NCBI GenBank assembly: GCA_038503065.1 | Contig: JBCAMK010000005.1 | Coordinates: forward strand, 2,464,781-2,528,780 | Direction: 5' to 3' | Origin: Paragyromitra xinjiangensis | Taxonomy: Eukaryota > Ascomycota > Pezizomycetes > Pezizales > Discinaceae | Length of the DNA stretch: 64,000 bases | In this document: positions 24,806 to 37,244 of the stretch, in pieces | Position numbering within the stretch: the stretch's first letter is position 1 | Layout of the letters: the number at the start of each line of letters is the position of its first letter | Translations under genes and position numbers: made by a program | The notes under the pieces: generated by a model | What the model was told of the DNA's origin: nothing | The model's database searches: none | Seen by the model: only the letters and a program-made list of their open reading frames with translations

Positions 24806-26451
24806 ATGACTATCGACCAGACATACCCATCAATTACCTGTGCAACCCCCTCCTCGGAAAATCCCAAAGCGAAAGTGGGGATTCAGGAAGACGGCCAGAA
24901 CAGAAAGCTTAAACATGGAAATACCAAGGTTTGTATTTTATTTCCAGTCTCTCATAACTAATTTAGCTAACTTATTCCGCCAACAGAAGTCAGTTGATGA
25001 TATTCTAAATGCTCATTGGAGCCTTCAACCCCCCAGATACCAAACCCAGATCCGTAATCCTCAAGACCTACGAAACGCGGTTACTTCAGCTCTCAGCTAT
25101 AATGGGAGCGCTTCACCAGGCACTACTAAAGGTCCCCAAGTCCCTACGTTCCTACCTTTCTCTGGCAACTTCGTTCTCGACAGGTCCTTTACGCTGGCCG
25201 AGGACACAAGACCGCTGCTCGAGAAAGTACACGGGTTGAATCCTACCCGGGGGACGGAGTGCGCAACTATCGCCCAGCAACTAGTGAATCTCGTTGCGGA
25301 GGTGGATGGGTTTAAGTACATTAAGCAAGGCACTGGCTCCCCACTCCAGGGATCCAGAACTGTGACGGGATGGTACTTCCATTATGTATGCGAGGCTTCC
25401 AAAGAAAGAATTCCAAGTTAGATCCACCCAGTGGGCTTCTAGCAGGTATCATACTAACCGTTTTTAGGGAGGGGAGAACGCTGCGACTGCAAGGGGAGCA
25501 TCTACGTTTCCATGTCAGCAGAACGGATGTATATCTACTACACCCACAGAGACCTGCACGAGCCAACCATCCATAGACCGGTTTCCCTGAAGCTGGAGAA
25601 AATCGAGGAAAAGGAGTTTGAGGAAACTCTAGCTGAGATTCCTTTAGATGAATATCCTAGACGGCCTCTTCCTACACCACCGCGAAGGTCTTCAGATAGA
25701 GTTATCCCGCAGGCGCCGGTGTCTCCTCCGGAGAGTTCACCTATCGAAAGCCCATTCTCTATGAATGGAAGCGATATTATAGCATGTCCAGATGTTACGA
25801 TCTTGCCTAAGATCTATCCAACACCTGTTGAAGTAAACGGTTCTGTCTATAGGAACTATACAAAACTAAGGGCATTGCGTGACTTGGTTGATGCATGGCT
25901 TCCGGAAGATAATGCGGAAGAAGAAAGCACAGATGGACAGGCAAACCCGTTTCTACAGCCAATATTCGGTTTTATGGTCGAGTGGTTTAAATCTTCTATG
26001 GAATATCCAGAGATGCAACAGGAGATCTATAAAATCTTGGATCTCGAAAACAACACGGGTGTAGAAGATTTTACACGTGAAAGTAGACCTGTATCGCTAT
26101 GTAATCCTGGAGAAAAGAGGCAGGATCGACCTGATATGTCAAGGTATGTACTTCTTTTCACCAAACCCCTTCCACCTAACTAAAATTTTCTGCCATAGGC
26201 GGGACTCCATTATATCAAGAATGTCTCTGAGCACGGATAGCTCGGAGGCCTCATGGTCCCCCTCGGATATCACTGAGAAGCCATGGCGTTCTACTCGGCT
26301 TGCAGATCTCTTGGAACTCGGATATGGTGATTTGAGTGCGATGATCGAAACACCGCTGAAAAGCGTGGCTGAGAAACGCAAGAGTGAGGATATGTCTGAT
26401 ATGTCATTTCATTTTGGGGGGAAGAAGAAGAAAACTAGAACAGGCCTATAG
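24806..26451 (+). CDS. Orphan hypothetical protein (493 aa)
   Basis: Exons 24806-24928, 24987-25416, 25468-26143 and 26199-26451, with introns of 51-58 bp. The third junction is the least certain (donor GTTAGA, chosen because it is the only one that restores frame). A Cys-containing patch VCEASKERIP..ERCDCKG falls at that junction, then MSAERMYIYYTHRDLHEP. A proline-rich stretch (RRPLPTPPRR) follows, then a helical segment around FMVEWFKSSMEYPEMQQEIY. The C-terminus is a lysine cluster (GGKKKKTRTGL), which could be a nuclear signal. I recognise no known domain. It lies just outside the hxn-like cluster and shows no link to it. Confidence 0.65.
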
Positions 26452-26887
26452 GTGGATTTGAGAGTGGCCGATGATGGAACTAGAAGGGATAGAGGAATGG
26501 AATTTCAACGTGTTATGATGAGTTTAGAGTTTTATGGTTGTTTGAAATGACTCGTTTAAATTGTATGTCTTTCCTTTGTTTTGTTAATGATTTTGATGGA
26601 TGTACCTTAAAATTTGATTCCTTTCTTTGACTGGGTTTGGACATGATTCGAGTGACAAACTATGCTTTACTAACTCTATTCGGTACTTTACTCTAACCAA
26701 AATCTACATCAACAACGAAGGGAAAGAAATAGAAGTGCCTGGATGCTTAAAACTAGAACTCGATTGTCGATAGCAGACTAAAAACACGGCTCAGCAAACC
26801 GTCTTGCAATTCTCAAGAAAGTCCAAAGAATATAAACTACTGCAAACCTTGCATAATCTCATCAGTATGAGCATATACAAACTGATA
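26452..26887. other. Convergent 3' flanks
   Basis: 436 bp between the stop codons of the orphan gene (+) and the hxnX-like gene (-). AT-rich, nothing else seen. Confidence 0.5.
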
Positions 26888-28394
26888 TCAAAGTAATGAC
26901 CGTACCGCAAAGTTCTGTCGTGGCCAATTCTTATCCACCTAATAACCATTTTCAGTTAGAACCAATCGATAAATATGGGAGAAAGGGTGTACTGACGTCC
27001 TTCATATGATCGTATCCCAAAAGCCATGGTGCCAACTCAGGATCTCTCCACGCAAGGGCTTCTCCTGGTGGCGTAGGTTTCATCTGCAATATTCGATCTC
27101 GTTCTTGCTGTTCTGGGCCGTCGTGAAGGTGGTATAAATGTTGCTGTATGTTCCCTCGTTGCACAACCCTGACTGTTCGATCCTTACGGCAGTTCTCGTA
27201 AGTCTGAAGTGCCGTCTTAACATCATCCTTGGACTTGATCCGGCCGAGGCATTCCCCAAGTACTGCTGCGTCTTCTAGGGACATTCCGGCACCTGAAGCA
27301 AGATATGGTAGTGTGGCGTGTACTGCGTCACCGAGGAGGACAAATGTTCCTGATGGATGGTACCATTTTTCCATACCCTCTCTGATGCATAACTTCCATT
27401 TGTGGACTTGCTCACAGAGTTTTAGTAGTTTTGGGATTCTAATTAGATCAGCTTGCTGAGATTCGAAAAACACTGGCCCTGGTTGGGGATAAATTACCTT
27501 GGATCCCAGTCTTTGTACAGGGCTCTCATCTCCTCTACATTACCCTCGACGGTAGTAGCCCCCCCTTCTGGAATGTCGTCTGGTACTAGTAATACCATGT
27601 TAAATTGTTCCCCACCCTTTAGGACGTAATTGACTGTCTCCTTCGTCAGCAATTTTCAACCCTGGACTGGCACCAATTACACACCAGCATGACAATCTGG
27701 ACCCAACCAGTAATTAACTTGCGGATCCGTCACAAACCCTCTCAGCTCTGGATCCTCCATCATATCCTTCGTCTTCAACAACAATCTATACGCCAAATCC
27801 CCCGTCGGAGTCGGCGGATCTTTATGTCCGGCAAAACACTCCCTCATCCTCGAAAAAATACCATCAGCACCCACCACTAAGTCCGCACTAAACTCCCTCC
27901 CATCATGCAACACGACCGTACTCTTCTCAACTCCGAACCTCACATCCTCGGTTTTCGCATTACACAGGACCTCCGACCCCAACCCAACCGCACGGTCAAG
28001 AAGACACTGGTGTAAATTCGCCCGATGAAAGTCCCAGAACGGAAACCCATACTTCTGCGAATGCTCACGGAAGTCCATAGAAGATATGAGGTTACCCTTC
28101 CAACCGATCATATTGACGCATTTCGGTAACGTTGCATAGCGCAGCAGGGAGTCTTGCATGCCCCAAGCGATGAGTAGACGGGAGGCATTAGGGAGGATTT
28201 GGATGCCAGCGCCGATTTCGCCGATTGCTGAGGCGGCCTCGAGGACGGTGACGGAGTGCCCGGCGAGGGAAATCGCGATGGCTGCTGCGAGGCCACCGAG
28301 GCCGGCGCCGACGATAATGACCTGGGATGTGAGTTTCTTGTTAAGTTTGGGGTTGGAGTTGTCATACCTTTAACTGAACTGGGGACTTGCTCAT
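26888..28394 (-). CDS. hxnX: HxnX-like FAD monooxygenase (salicylate hydroxylase family), frameshifted
   Basis: Minus-strand exons: 28394-28368, 28321-27685, 27634-27498, 27438-26997, 26938-26888. The N-terminus VIIVGAGLGGLAAAIA is the dinucleotide fold for FAD; DLVVGADGIFSRMR and FVLLGDAVHATLPYLASGAG are the other family motifs; GYDHMKDVDKNW is the usual tail. In A. nidulans HxnX hydroxylates 6-hydroxynicotinate to 2,5-dihydroxypyridine, and the neighbours here support that role. Oddity: in exon 3 the frame runs YVLKGGEQF and then shifts by one extra A in the TTTAAAC at 27600-27602. The family sequence (VLLVPDD, EGGATTVEGNVEE) resumes in the next frame. Either a recent null allele or an assembly error; everything else is intact (about 430 aa). 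Confidence 0.82.
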
Positions 28395-29302
28395 AACTGA
28401 TTTGGTGGATAGCTTCAACAACGAGATTTAGCTTGAATTGAGGTTTGAATTGAAGCTTGAATTTGGCTCGACAAGAGGTGGATAAGATAGTAAGAGGTAT
28501 CTCTGAGTTCGCCCCAGCTGGAGGTAATCAGGGGCTCGCGGATTCGTCCATTGCTTGCTTGTACCCCGATTCGTACCAGCACAGCTCTTGTCGCATATCT
28601 AATGAGGTCACCAACTGAACCCTAACCCATCAAGCTGTCTCATGGAGATAACGGTTGTTATTCGGAATCCTATTGCGGACGTGGCAGAAGCGTGCAGTGC
28701 CCAAAAAGGATAGCAGATGAAGAATGAGTGTTTTCGTGGTGAAGATCGGGAGAGCTGCAGGAGCGGGGATGCAGATGGCAAGTTGCGGGTATCCGCGGTG
28801 CAGAGCTGGAGCTGTCATGAGGTCTTGGGGACAGATGGCAAGAAGAGAAGAAGCTCAATTGCGACAATTCATGTAGATGCAGTTCTGAATCCCAGCTCGA
28901 AGCTCTGTGTGAGGAGATGTCAGTATCCGTCGTGAGAGTAAACGGGTGGAAAGAGGCAGCGGGGTTAGGGTTTCGAGATACTCGTCAGGAGTATTATATT
29001 CTCTCAGCCTGACAGAAACTCTCTTCGGGAAGCCCATCTCACGAAGAAGGAACTATAAATAATGCGCCAGGGCCCAATGCCGTTTCGAAAGAGAAATAAG
29101 AAAATGTGAGAATAATCTTCAGGGTTAGGGTTTATATTCCACCGCTTATCCCCGGAAGTGATGAGGAGTTTGTGAAGAGTCTGGAAGCGTGCAAGATAAT
29201 ACCTCGCACCGTAAAGCTTTCAGAATAAACATCAATTCCAGCTAACAAAGTAGCAATAGATATCTTATTTACAGATCGCAGCCCATATTCAAAAGTCTAA
29301 GC
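28395..29302. other. Upstream region of hxnX-like gene and 3' flank of hxnM-like gene
   Basis: 908 bp without a supported gene. Contains two telomere-like GGGTTAGGG motifs (near 28962 and 29122) and CCCTAACCC near 28620. The hxnX promoter must lie here. Confidence 0.45.
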
Positions 29303-30448
29303 TCAAGGTCTAACTTCGAGCTCATCAGTGCCTTTCGGCGGAGGTGACATGATATCTTCCTTCTTCATCTTCATGATCTCTCCCGCCGGACTCGGCAACA
29401 GAGCACCTTTGGGATAAGGGTTCTTGCTTTTGAAGTCGTCACAGATCTGTTCCATGGTGACCCATTCCACGCCTTCATGTTTGTTGATGTGTTCAATCAA
29501 CCTCTCGTGCATGAGCAAAACGTGAGGACGGCCAGAAACGTCGGGGTGGATGGTAATAGGGAAGATGAACTCGTCGTACTCCCGATAGAAGTAGTCAAAG
29601 TGATCCCTCCAAATGTCTTCGATGTCGCGGGGGTTAACCCATCCGTGGGAGTTTGCATTGTTTTTGATAAACATCTACTTTCGTCAGCTCTCTCACCTCG
29701 ATGACCATATCAGAAGATACCCACCATTGGTGGTAGATCATCGATATACCAACTCCCCGGAATCTCCACCAAACCCGTCTCCTCTCCCTTCACCAATGGC
29801 TTCATCCACTCCTCAGCCTTCTTCGAGTAGTCGATCTTCGTCCAGCTATCACCCTTACGTAGATAATACGCCTGGCAGTCATGGTGCGACATGGAATGGT
29901 CATACTCAATCCCATACCTCAGCATCAGCTCCGTCCCCTCCTCCGAGCACTCCCACCACGGAACCACATTCCCGCGCGGTGGCTTCCCGCAGAATTCAGT
30001 GATGAGGCGGTACGACTTATCGAGCACGTCGCGCTGCTGCTCCCACGTCATATCAACCGGGTTCTCGTGTGAGTACCCGTGTAAGCCGCTGTTGCCTCGT
30101 GGTCAGCAAGACACCAATGGAAACGCAATAAGTGTTTTGGGAACAAACATCTCGTGGCCAGCATCTCGGACCAATGCGCACTCCTCTGGGAATGTCTCGA
30201 GAGAGTGCCCAGGAATGAACCAGGTCGTTTTCATGTTGTATTTATCAAACAGCTTGAGGAGACGTCGGACACCAATGGTGCCTGCCCATAGTCCGCGGGA
30301 AATGTCGCTGGTGGAGTCTTCACCGCCGTAGGAACCGAGCCAACCGGCGACGGCATCGATGTCGACTCCGTAGGTGCAGAGAACGCCTGTGAGGGTGAGT
30401 GTGTGTAGTAATAATCTGTACGGGTGAGGACTTACGCTTTTTGCCCAT
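29303..30448 (-). CDS. hxnM: HxnM-like cyclic imide hydrolase, polysaccharide-deacetylase fold (328 aa)
   Basis: Minus-strand exons: 30448-30436 (13 bp), 30386-30149, 30088-29725, 29674-29303. It has the HpPgdA/CE4-type NodB fold: the metal-site Asp lies in [10 protein letters not shown] (D13/D15) and the two His in GLHGYSHEN (H87, H91). [18 protein letters not shown] and [14 protein letters not shown] are family hallmarks. There is no signal peptide, so it is cytosolic and unlikely to act on chitin. In the A. nidulans hxn cluster the equivalent enzyme opens the cyclic imide formed from the pyridine ring. It sits head-to-head with the SDR gene (517 bp), sharing a promoter region. A generic fungal peptidoglycan-deacetylase-like annotation is the alternative. 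Confidence 0.85.
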
Positions 30449-30965
30449 TGTGTGGGTTTTTGTGAGAGATGAGTGGACTACTAGGCAAAGAGCAATTGAA
30501 CCGAAGATTATCCGGGTGATTTAAATTAAAGAGGGATTCAGATTAAAGGACCCTTATGATGTCTGTTCTGTGGTTATATGGCCGGGCTCTGGATCTCCTA
30601 TCGATAAGCCCCGCGGCCATATACGGATGTTCCCGCTAATGGACATGCACGAAGCTGAGTAGAGCAGAGCCGAGTGGGGTCAATATCTCGGGATTGGCAG
30701 ATAGGCAGCCTGTAGTTGGCTGGAGAAAAGCAATTATCTGCAGTCTATCCTACTTCAAGAGGGAGCTGCTTCACTGCAGGGAATCTGCAGGAGTTGGCAG
30801 TGCTGAGGTGGGGAGAGCGCGGCTTCCTCGTTTTGTAAATCAACATCACGGCTCTTCCCTTTCTCCTCTGTCTGTGTCGAGATACTTTGAGATAGCGGTG
30901 AATTGTTGACTTAGATTGTTTCTGCAATTGATAATTGATTCTCTATCTGTATAAACTCATCCATA
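30449..30965. promoter_or_regulatory. Shared hxnM/hxnW promoter region with clustered GATA motifs
   Basis: 517 bp between divergent start codons. GATA-core motifs occur at about 30603 (GATAAG), 30699 (AGATAG), 30734 (TTATCT), 30890 (AGATAG), 30930 (GATAA) and 30944 (TATCT). GATA factors of the AreA type control nitrogen catabolism in ascomycetes, so this fits nitrogen-metabolite control. Binding is inferred from sequence only. Confidence 0.5.
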
Positions 30966-31858
30966 ATGAGCTCTAAGAGAGTACGTCATCAATTCCTCTA
31001 AATCATCGTGAACCAAAAACTAAACACCAAAAACTCCAGTTCTCCCTCGCTGGCCGCACAGCTCTCGTCACCGGCGGTGCTCGTGGCTGTGGCCTTGCCT
31101 TCGCTGAAGGACTCGCCGAGGCTGGTGCCGATGTGGTTATCTTCGACATCATCTCTCCGACGCCTCCCTTCTTCGAAATTGCAACTAAATACAACGTGCG
31201 AACGGTACACTACAATGTCGATGTCTCCTCCGAGGAATCTTTAAAGGCTGGTTTCGAGTCCTTCGTTAAGGACTTTGACGGAAAGCTGGATATCTGTGTT
31301 CCAACCGCCGGAATCAACCGCAATATTGAGTTCCTGGAAACAAGCTTTGAGGAACATCAGAAGCTATTGGGTGTGAATGTGGTTGGCGTGTATCATACCG
31401 CGCAGCTGGCGGCGAAACAGATGATTAAAAATGGCACGAAATGTGGATCCATCATTCTCGTTGCGAGTATTGCGAGCTATACGGCAATCCGTTCGATGAA
31501 CTCGAGTGCGTACTGTGGGACGAAGGGTGCGGTGAAGGCTATGGTGCCTCCTATTGCAGCGGAGATGGTTGAATATGTTCGTTTCTCTCCGCATCCTTTA
31601 TTTCTTTTTATTCCCTAGAAAACCACAGACTCACATCACTAGGGCATCCGCGTCAACTCTATTTCTCCCGGCTATGTTAGAACGGATATGACCACGCCGT
31701 TCCCACATCTTCTGGAGAGTTGGGGGGATGAGATCATGAATGGACGTGTTGCGGAGCCGGAGGATATTCGTGGTGGGTGTGTTTTCTTGGCTAGTGATGC
31801 GAGCAGTTATATGACTGGGCAGGATTTGTGTATTGATGGAGGTGTTACCAAGTGGTAG
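30966..31858 (+). CDS. hxnW: HxnW-like short-chain dehydrogenase/reductase (255 aa)
   Basis: Exons 30966-30980 (15 bp), 31040-31576 and 31643-31858. Classical SDR features: cofactor loop TGGARGCG (residues 16-23), the NAG-type motif as PTAGINRN, candidate catalytic Ser at 148/151, and YCGTK giving Y163 and K167. SPGYVRTDM and the C-terminal DLCIDGG complete the fold. No Asp directly at the end of beta-2 other than VIFDII, which favours NAD(H). The closest general type is the fungal sorbose-reductase-like SDR. In the hxn cluster the SDR (HxnW) carries out a redox step on a ring intermediate; the assignment rests on neighbours. Confidence 0.85.
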
Positions 31859-32504
31859 AGCATAAAGCTATACCATCACTGTAGTGGTAGAAAATGGGGG
31901 ATGGGTACATAAGGGTTTGATTGTATGTACTTGATCACTTGGTGTAAGCCTGGAATAGTATCTCTGGGTTTTCGATTTAAGTTGACCTTTTCGCCATCCA
32001 ATTCTCCCTACAACTCTCTTCGAGAGGATGCTATATGAGTACGTGTAGTTATGGATTTATATATCGACAGCCTACCCCCGAGACTATGTCACTCCTATTC
32101 GCCATGAACCCCACTGCCGACATCCACTCGGATATAAATGATATAGCGCGAGAAGAAATTGATTAAGTGGGCGTACAATGGTAACTTTAGATGCATATGC
32201 TCAGTCTCCAATGCTTTTTCGATATTGTCTCGACTTTGCATTAAACCGAAGCTTGGTCTTAAGATCTATTTTGTAGAACACACTCGGGGAATTATCTTAT
32301 CTAAACTCCGCTGCACAAATATACTGGAGATTGGAAGGCAACACAAATGTAGGTGGCATATAATTAACGGCTCGGGCACCGAAAAATTTTAAGCAATTCT
32401 CGATATAAACAGGATTCTTCGATATCGATATCGGGTGGACCCTACGCCAAATCAAGTATCATTGCAGATTTCCTCTCCCGACGGCCAGCAGAGATCACAA
32501 ACTA
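31859..32504. other. Convergent 3' flanks of the SDR and amidase genes
   Basis: 646 bp. One weak 77-codon frame at 32159-32392 with no domain. A short palindrome TCGATATCGATATCG lies near 32417. Nothing else seen. Confidence 0.45.
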
Positions 32505-34492
32505 TCACTCGCCTCTCAGCGCTGCCTCCACCACTTCCATCGCTGCAAGGAGTTTCTCCTCCTGTAATCTTCTACAGATAACCTGCAGTCCAACTGGATG
32601 CCCGTGCATTAATTCAGGATCGTCTAGGCACCCGAATTAGCTTCTGGCCTACAAAATTGGTAAGTGGTACAACATACACAACTCCCAATTCCACTTATCT
32701 AGTTCACTTCTTGCTTCATATTCCTCCCTCTTATCCACCTGCCTATCAACAAACCCAACATCTGGTATCACACCTGCCGAATAGTCAAGTACATTCCAGA
32801 TCTTTGTATACCCAACCCACCTAGATCCGTGATGAGGGACCGCAACATGAGGCATAACGGGTGCCACAAGAAGATCCACCACCTTTCCAGAATTTGTGAG
32901 TTTTGTAGAGGCATTCCATTTATCTAGATACGTTTTCTGAGATTTCCACTTGAGCTTGTTTAGCTGCCAGTACTCATAGACAGAAATCGGTGGTCCACGA
33001 TTCACGAGCCGCTCTACGTGCGGGATAAATGGCTCGCCACTGGAAATAACAGCACGTTTGACATCTTCACCGCCGTCGGCAGAGTAATAAGCATCCTGTA
33101 ATTCTGTGAGCTAGGGTCCCTAGAAAGTAGATTAGAGACATACCATTACGGCAATAGCTTCTGCATGGCCGTCGGGCATCCATTCAACAATCTCATGACC
33201 GGCTGCCTCTAACTTCTTGACAACCTCACTAAGTACTCGCTTGATAGGCGGGTGAACTTTAACCACGCCGTCGTCTCTCATAACACCTATAACCAATTTC
33301 CTGTTTATAGTGTCGTGGTAGATATCGTCTCGCCATGGTATTGGTGTAACCTTGGGATCGAGTGTCCAGGGCTCTGCAGAAATGACAGCTTTGGTTATCG
33401 TTGTCAAGGAAGAAATAGATCTCGTCATGGGGCCGATGACAGATGGGACATGTTCCTGCCCTTCCGTACTGACGAGGACATCTTGGTAGGGTAGTCTTGT
33501 ACTCTGCTCGGAATATATCAGATTTTTTTTCATCCCCAGATGGATTGAGAAAAAATATACACTTGGCTTCAACCCATAGACTCCTGTGAGCGCACTCGGA
33601 ATTCGAATACTTCCTCCTATATCCGTCCCCCAACCCACTATCCCCCCTTTCATCACAAGATTCACAGCCTCTCCTCCTGTCGAGCCCCCTGGTGTGAATG
33701 TTCGATCACGAGGATTATCTGTTCTGCCAAAGATGTTATTTTCTGTCTCACACCACATTATACTCTGCGGTAGGTTGGTTTTCGCTATCATGATTGCGCC
33801 AAGGTCTTCGAGAATTTGTACTAATGTTGAGGGGACAAGTTGAGATGCATTATTGATATTTGAGACATATCCAATAGTGGAGTCAAAACCAGAGACGTTA
33901 AATTGATCTTTGAGGGTTATAGGGAGGCCATGAAGAGGGCCCCTCTCGGACGAAGGTATAGAATCGAGCTCAATAGCCCTAGCAAGAGCTTGGGTGAAGA
34001 GAGGTTCGGTGAAAGTATTAGTCTGGGGGTTTATAAGCAAATTTTCTTCGTTTTCTAGGGGATAACATGGGTTAAAAATACAAGCTGGTGGGTTATTGTA
34101 GCCCTTGCAGGTGCAAGTGATAGTATTAGCTTCAGTGCATAAAAGACTCCAGCGTCACACAAAACCCCAGGGAAATCTTGTCGCACAGAATTTCGTTGCA
34201 CATACCTTTTGATGTAGGCCCTCGTCAATTCCTCACATTTCCACTTTCCACTTCTAGTTTTCTCTAGAACCACAGCAACATCAGGCTCCTCAGTAATTTC
34301 TCTTTCCAACTCTGTAAGTAAATCCCTATTTTCACTCCTGTCAAAGAAATCAAGAACTTTCTTCTGATCAATTGGAGGAAGACGCTCGAAAGGAATGAAG
34401 AATGGCTCGAGTTCTTTCCTCTGTTCTGCGAGTTTGGAGGCGATAAGGTCACGCCAGTCAGGCAGCTGTTGGGCAGAAATCGAAGCAGACAT
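32505..34492 (-). CDS. hxnN: HxnN-like amidase, amidase-signature family (555 aa)
   Basis: Minus-strand exons: 34492-34206, 34103-34082 (22 bp), 34022-33561, 33503-33144, 33095-32678, 32623-32505. All join in frame; introns are 48-102 bp. The Ser-cisSer-Lys triad is complete: K141 in LPITLKDQ, S217 in GGSTGGE and S241 in GTDIGGSIR. ELMHGHPVGLQVICRRLQEE near the C-terminus is also family-typical. The overall type is the fungal acetamidase/FAAH-like group. In the hxn pathway the amidase (HxnN) releases ammonium from the opened ring product. It is divergent from the hxnV-like gene. No lesions seen. Confidence 0.88.
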
Positions 34493-35177
34493 TTAGGAAG
34501 GAGAAGAAGTTTAGCGAAGTGAGGCAAGATGGACAATTTAGAATTTACTCTTGGGATAGCTGATTTACGGGGTCCCCACGAGACGGCGATATTCGGGAGC
34601 GGCTCTCATAGACCCCACAAATTCTCGATAACTATCATCCCTGCTATTCGTTTAAGCAATGCACGGCTAAAGATACAGATTGCCAGTCCCAGGTATCAAG
34701 ATAATCTGATAGTGGAGATGGCTGCGAATAGTAGGGCTAGGGGAGAGGGATGCGGAGTGGCAGTTGGGGGCCAAAACACGAACGTGGGGTGAAAGACTAT
34801 TCTAACCTTGAACAGGGCTAGCTTCATCCACTTTGGGAAGTCAGGGACAACAACACAACACTATCAGCTCGTTCCTGGAACTTCATCACTCTTCACGAAC
34901 AGGGGACTGCTGCAGGTAGAGAGGGCAGTAGGGAATGCATGGAGGAATGGATGGCCAGGCAATGGGAAAAGGCCAAATATCCCATGGTTGATTACTTGTC
35001 CACTTTGTTGGAGCTCTCTGTTGATCTTGCATCATCTGACAACATCTCGCCTACAACCGCTGAGCTTTTACATACCTCATTACCATACCTTTGAGAGCTT
35101 GATCATCGACCTCTGCACGAGATATACCTCATAAAGAACTAGAGCCCACGTTTCTTGTCAATAAATTAGCACTTGAG
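34493..35177. promoter_or_regulatory. Shared hxnN/hxnV promoter region with GATA motifs
   Basis: 685 bp between divergent starts. GATA cores at about 34555, 34627, 34700 and 34708, the last two 8 bp apart. Consistent with GATA-factor nitrogen control as at the hxnM/hxnW promoter. Inferred from sequence only. Confidence 0.45.
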
Positions 35178-37244
35178 ATGTCACCTGCTCGCAGCTCTGA
35201 CCTTTCGTCCGACACTACTGATGTCCTCGTCATTGGGGCTGGTCCAGCTGGATTGATGCTCGCGTTTGTCTACCCTCTCCATTTTTCCTAACCATTTCGT
35301 CTTAACTAATGCGTATCTAGGACTAATCTCGCTCGTTACGGCATCCCCACAAAGATCCTCGATGAACGCCACGACAAGACAAGCACCGGTCGTGCTGACG
35401 GCCTTCAACCCAAAACTCTCGAGACATTCAAACAAATGAGAATTATAGATCCTGTTTTAAAGAAAGGCGTCAAAATTTATGACATCTCGTTCTGGAATTC
35501 CTACCCGGAAAAACCGTTACATAGAAAATCACGGGAGTGCCACTTCCCACCTATCGTTGATGTTTTGGAACCGTATATTCTGTTGGTACATCAGGGAATG
35601 GTTGAAGAGCTTTTTCTTGATGATATGTCAGCACATGGCCTCTCCGTTGATAGGTCATGTAAATTCGATTCTTACTCGATTGACGAGAACCCCAATGAAG
35701 AGCACCCTGTTGTTGCTAGGTACACTACGTTGAATGGCGAAAAGAGGACTGTGAGGGCAAAATATATGGTTGGATGTGACGGCGCACACAGCAACGTCAG
35801 GAGGAGCATGCCGGGGGCGGAGATGCAAGGAGAGAGTGTAGATGTGTTTTGGGGTGTATTAGATGGCGTCATTGACACTGATTTTCCAGATTTATGGAGT
35901 AAATGGTTACTATCACACTACACTATATGATTCAAGCGGGCATACTGACTCTGACCTCAGTGCAATAGCAACCCATGATAAAGGAACCATTCTGTGCATT
36001 CCTCGGGAAAGGAATATGACTCGGCTGTATATCGAGCTCAGTTCCGGTTCCGAGGGTGCCACGATCTCTAAAACAATTGCGAACCAAGAGTTCGTAATGA
36101 AACGAGCAAAGGAGATTATGGCTCCTTTCAATGTGGAATGGAAGAGTGTTGAGTGGTTTGGAGTTTATCAAAGTACGCACCAAGCTCGACGGCATGGCTT
36201 AAATCGACATGGCTAACAAAACCTCAGTCGGCCAGCGAATAGCTAGTAAATTCTCAGATTTAGATAGGGTTTTCATTTCCGGCGATGCTAGTCACACCCA
36301 CTCTCCTAAGGCTGCCCAAGGTACACTTTCATTCAGCTGTTGACTTTGGCCACTGAAACCCTAACCCTGGTATAGGCATGAACGTCTCTATGCACGATAC
36401 CTTCAATCTTGGATGGAAACTAGCCCTCGTACTAAAGGGTCTTTCCCCGGCCAACCTCTTAGACACGTACACTCTCGAGCGCCGTAAGATTGCACAGGAT
36501 CTGATAACTTTTGACTACGAGCACGCTCGCGCGTTCATCAAGAACGATCAAGTAGCGCTCGCTGATAATTTCAAGCAAAACATCCGTTTCATCTCTGGTG
36601 TCGGTGCTATCTATGCCCAAAACATTTTAAACCGACAGCATGATATTCCCGGATGTTCCCTAAAAGCTGGTGAGCTGCTACTCCCCACCAGAGCCACGCG
36701 GTATATCGATGCAAACCCTGTGGATATCCAGCTAGATATCCCGTTATTGGGACAGTTCAGAGTGTATTTCCTGACAACAAATTACGACGCCACTAAACTC
36801 CTCCTTGATGCCATTTGCTCTGGGATCTCCTCTCCGTCATCCATAATTTCCCGTGCCTCCGCGGCATCCATCTTATCGCCGCTTTGCGCGCCAACGGTGG
36901 AAATGGATGAATTCGTCCAGCCGCAGCGCTACCTTCCTCAAGGTACCCAGTTATTTACATACGGGCTTATAACGAAAACCCCTCAGGCGAGCATAGAATT
37001 CACAGACCTTCCCGAGCTGCTGAGAAAGTATAAGTGGACTTTCTATAATGACGACCTCGATGATAACGTCTCGCCAATCATGAAGTGGAATGCGGGTCTG
37101 GGATTGAAAGATGGAGAGCTGCAGGTTGTGTGTGTTAGGCCGGATGGGTATGTTGGGGCGGTGGGGAAGTGGGATGGGGATGGGAGTTCGGGGGAGACAA
37201 AGACATGGTTGGAGAGCTACTTTGGAGGGTTTTTACAAGGCTGA
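35178..37244 (+). CDS. hxnV: HxnV-like FAD monooxygenase, phenol 2-monooxygenase family (614 aa)
   Basis: Exons 35178-35263, 35321-35905, 35961-36172, 36228-36320 and 36376-37244; the four introns are 55-57 bp. [14 protein letters not shown] (residues 16-29) is the FAD Rossmann motif. [14 protein letters not shown] is the DG motif, and [20 protein letters not shown] is the GD motif with the family's HxHxP. The last ~170 residues match the thioredoxin-like C-terminal domain of phenol hydroxylases ([15 protein letters not shown] ... [13 protein letters not shown]). It is full length and undamaged. In A. nidulans HxnV is a pyridine-ring monooxygenase of the hxn pathway; here context supports the same. 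The fourth intron carries ACCCTAACCCTGG before its acceptor, supplying a CTAAC branch site. Confidence 0.88.
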
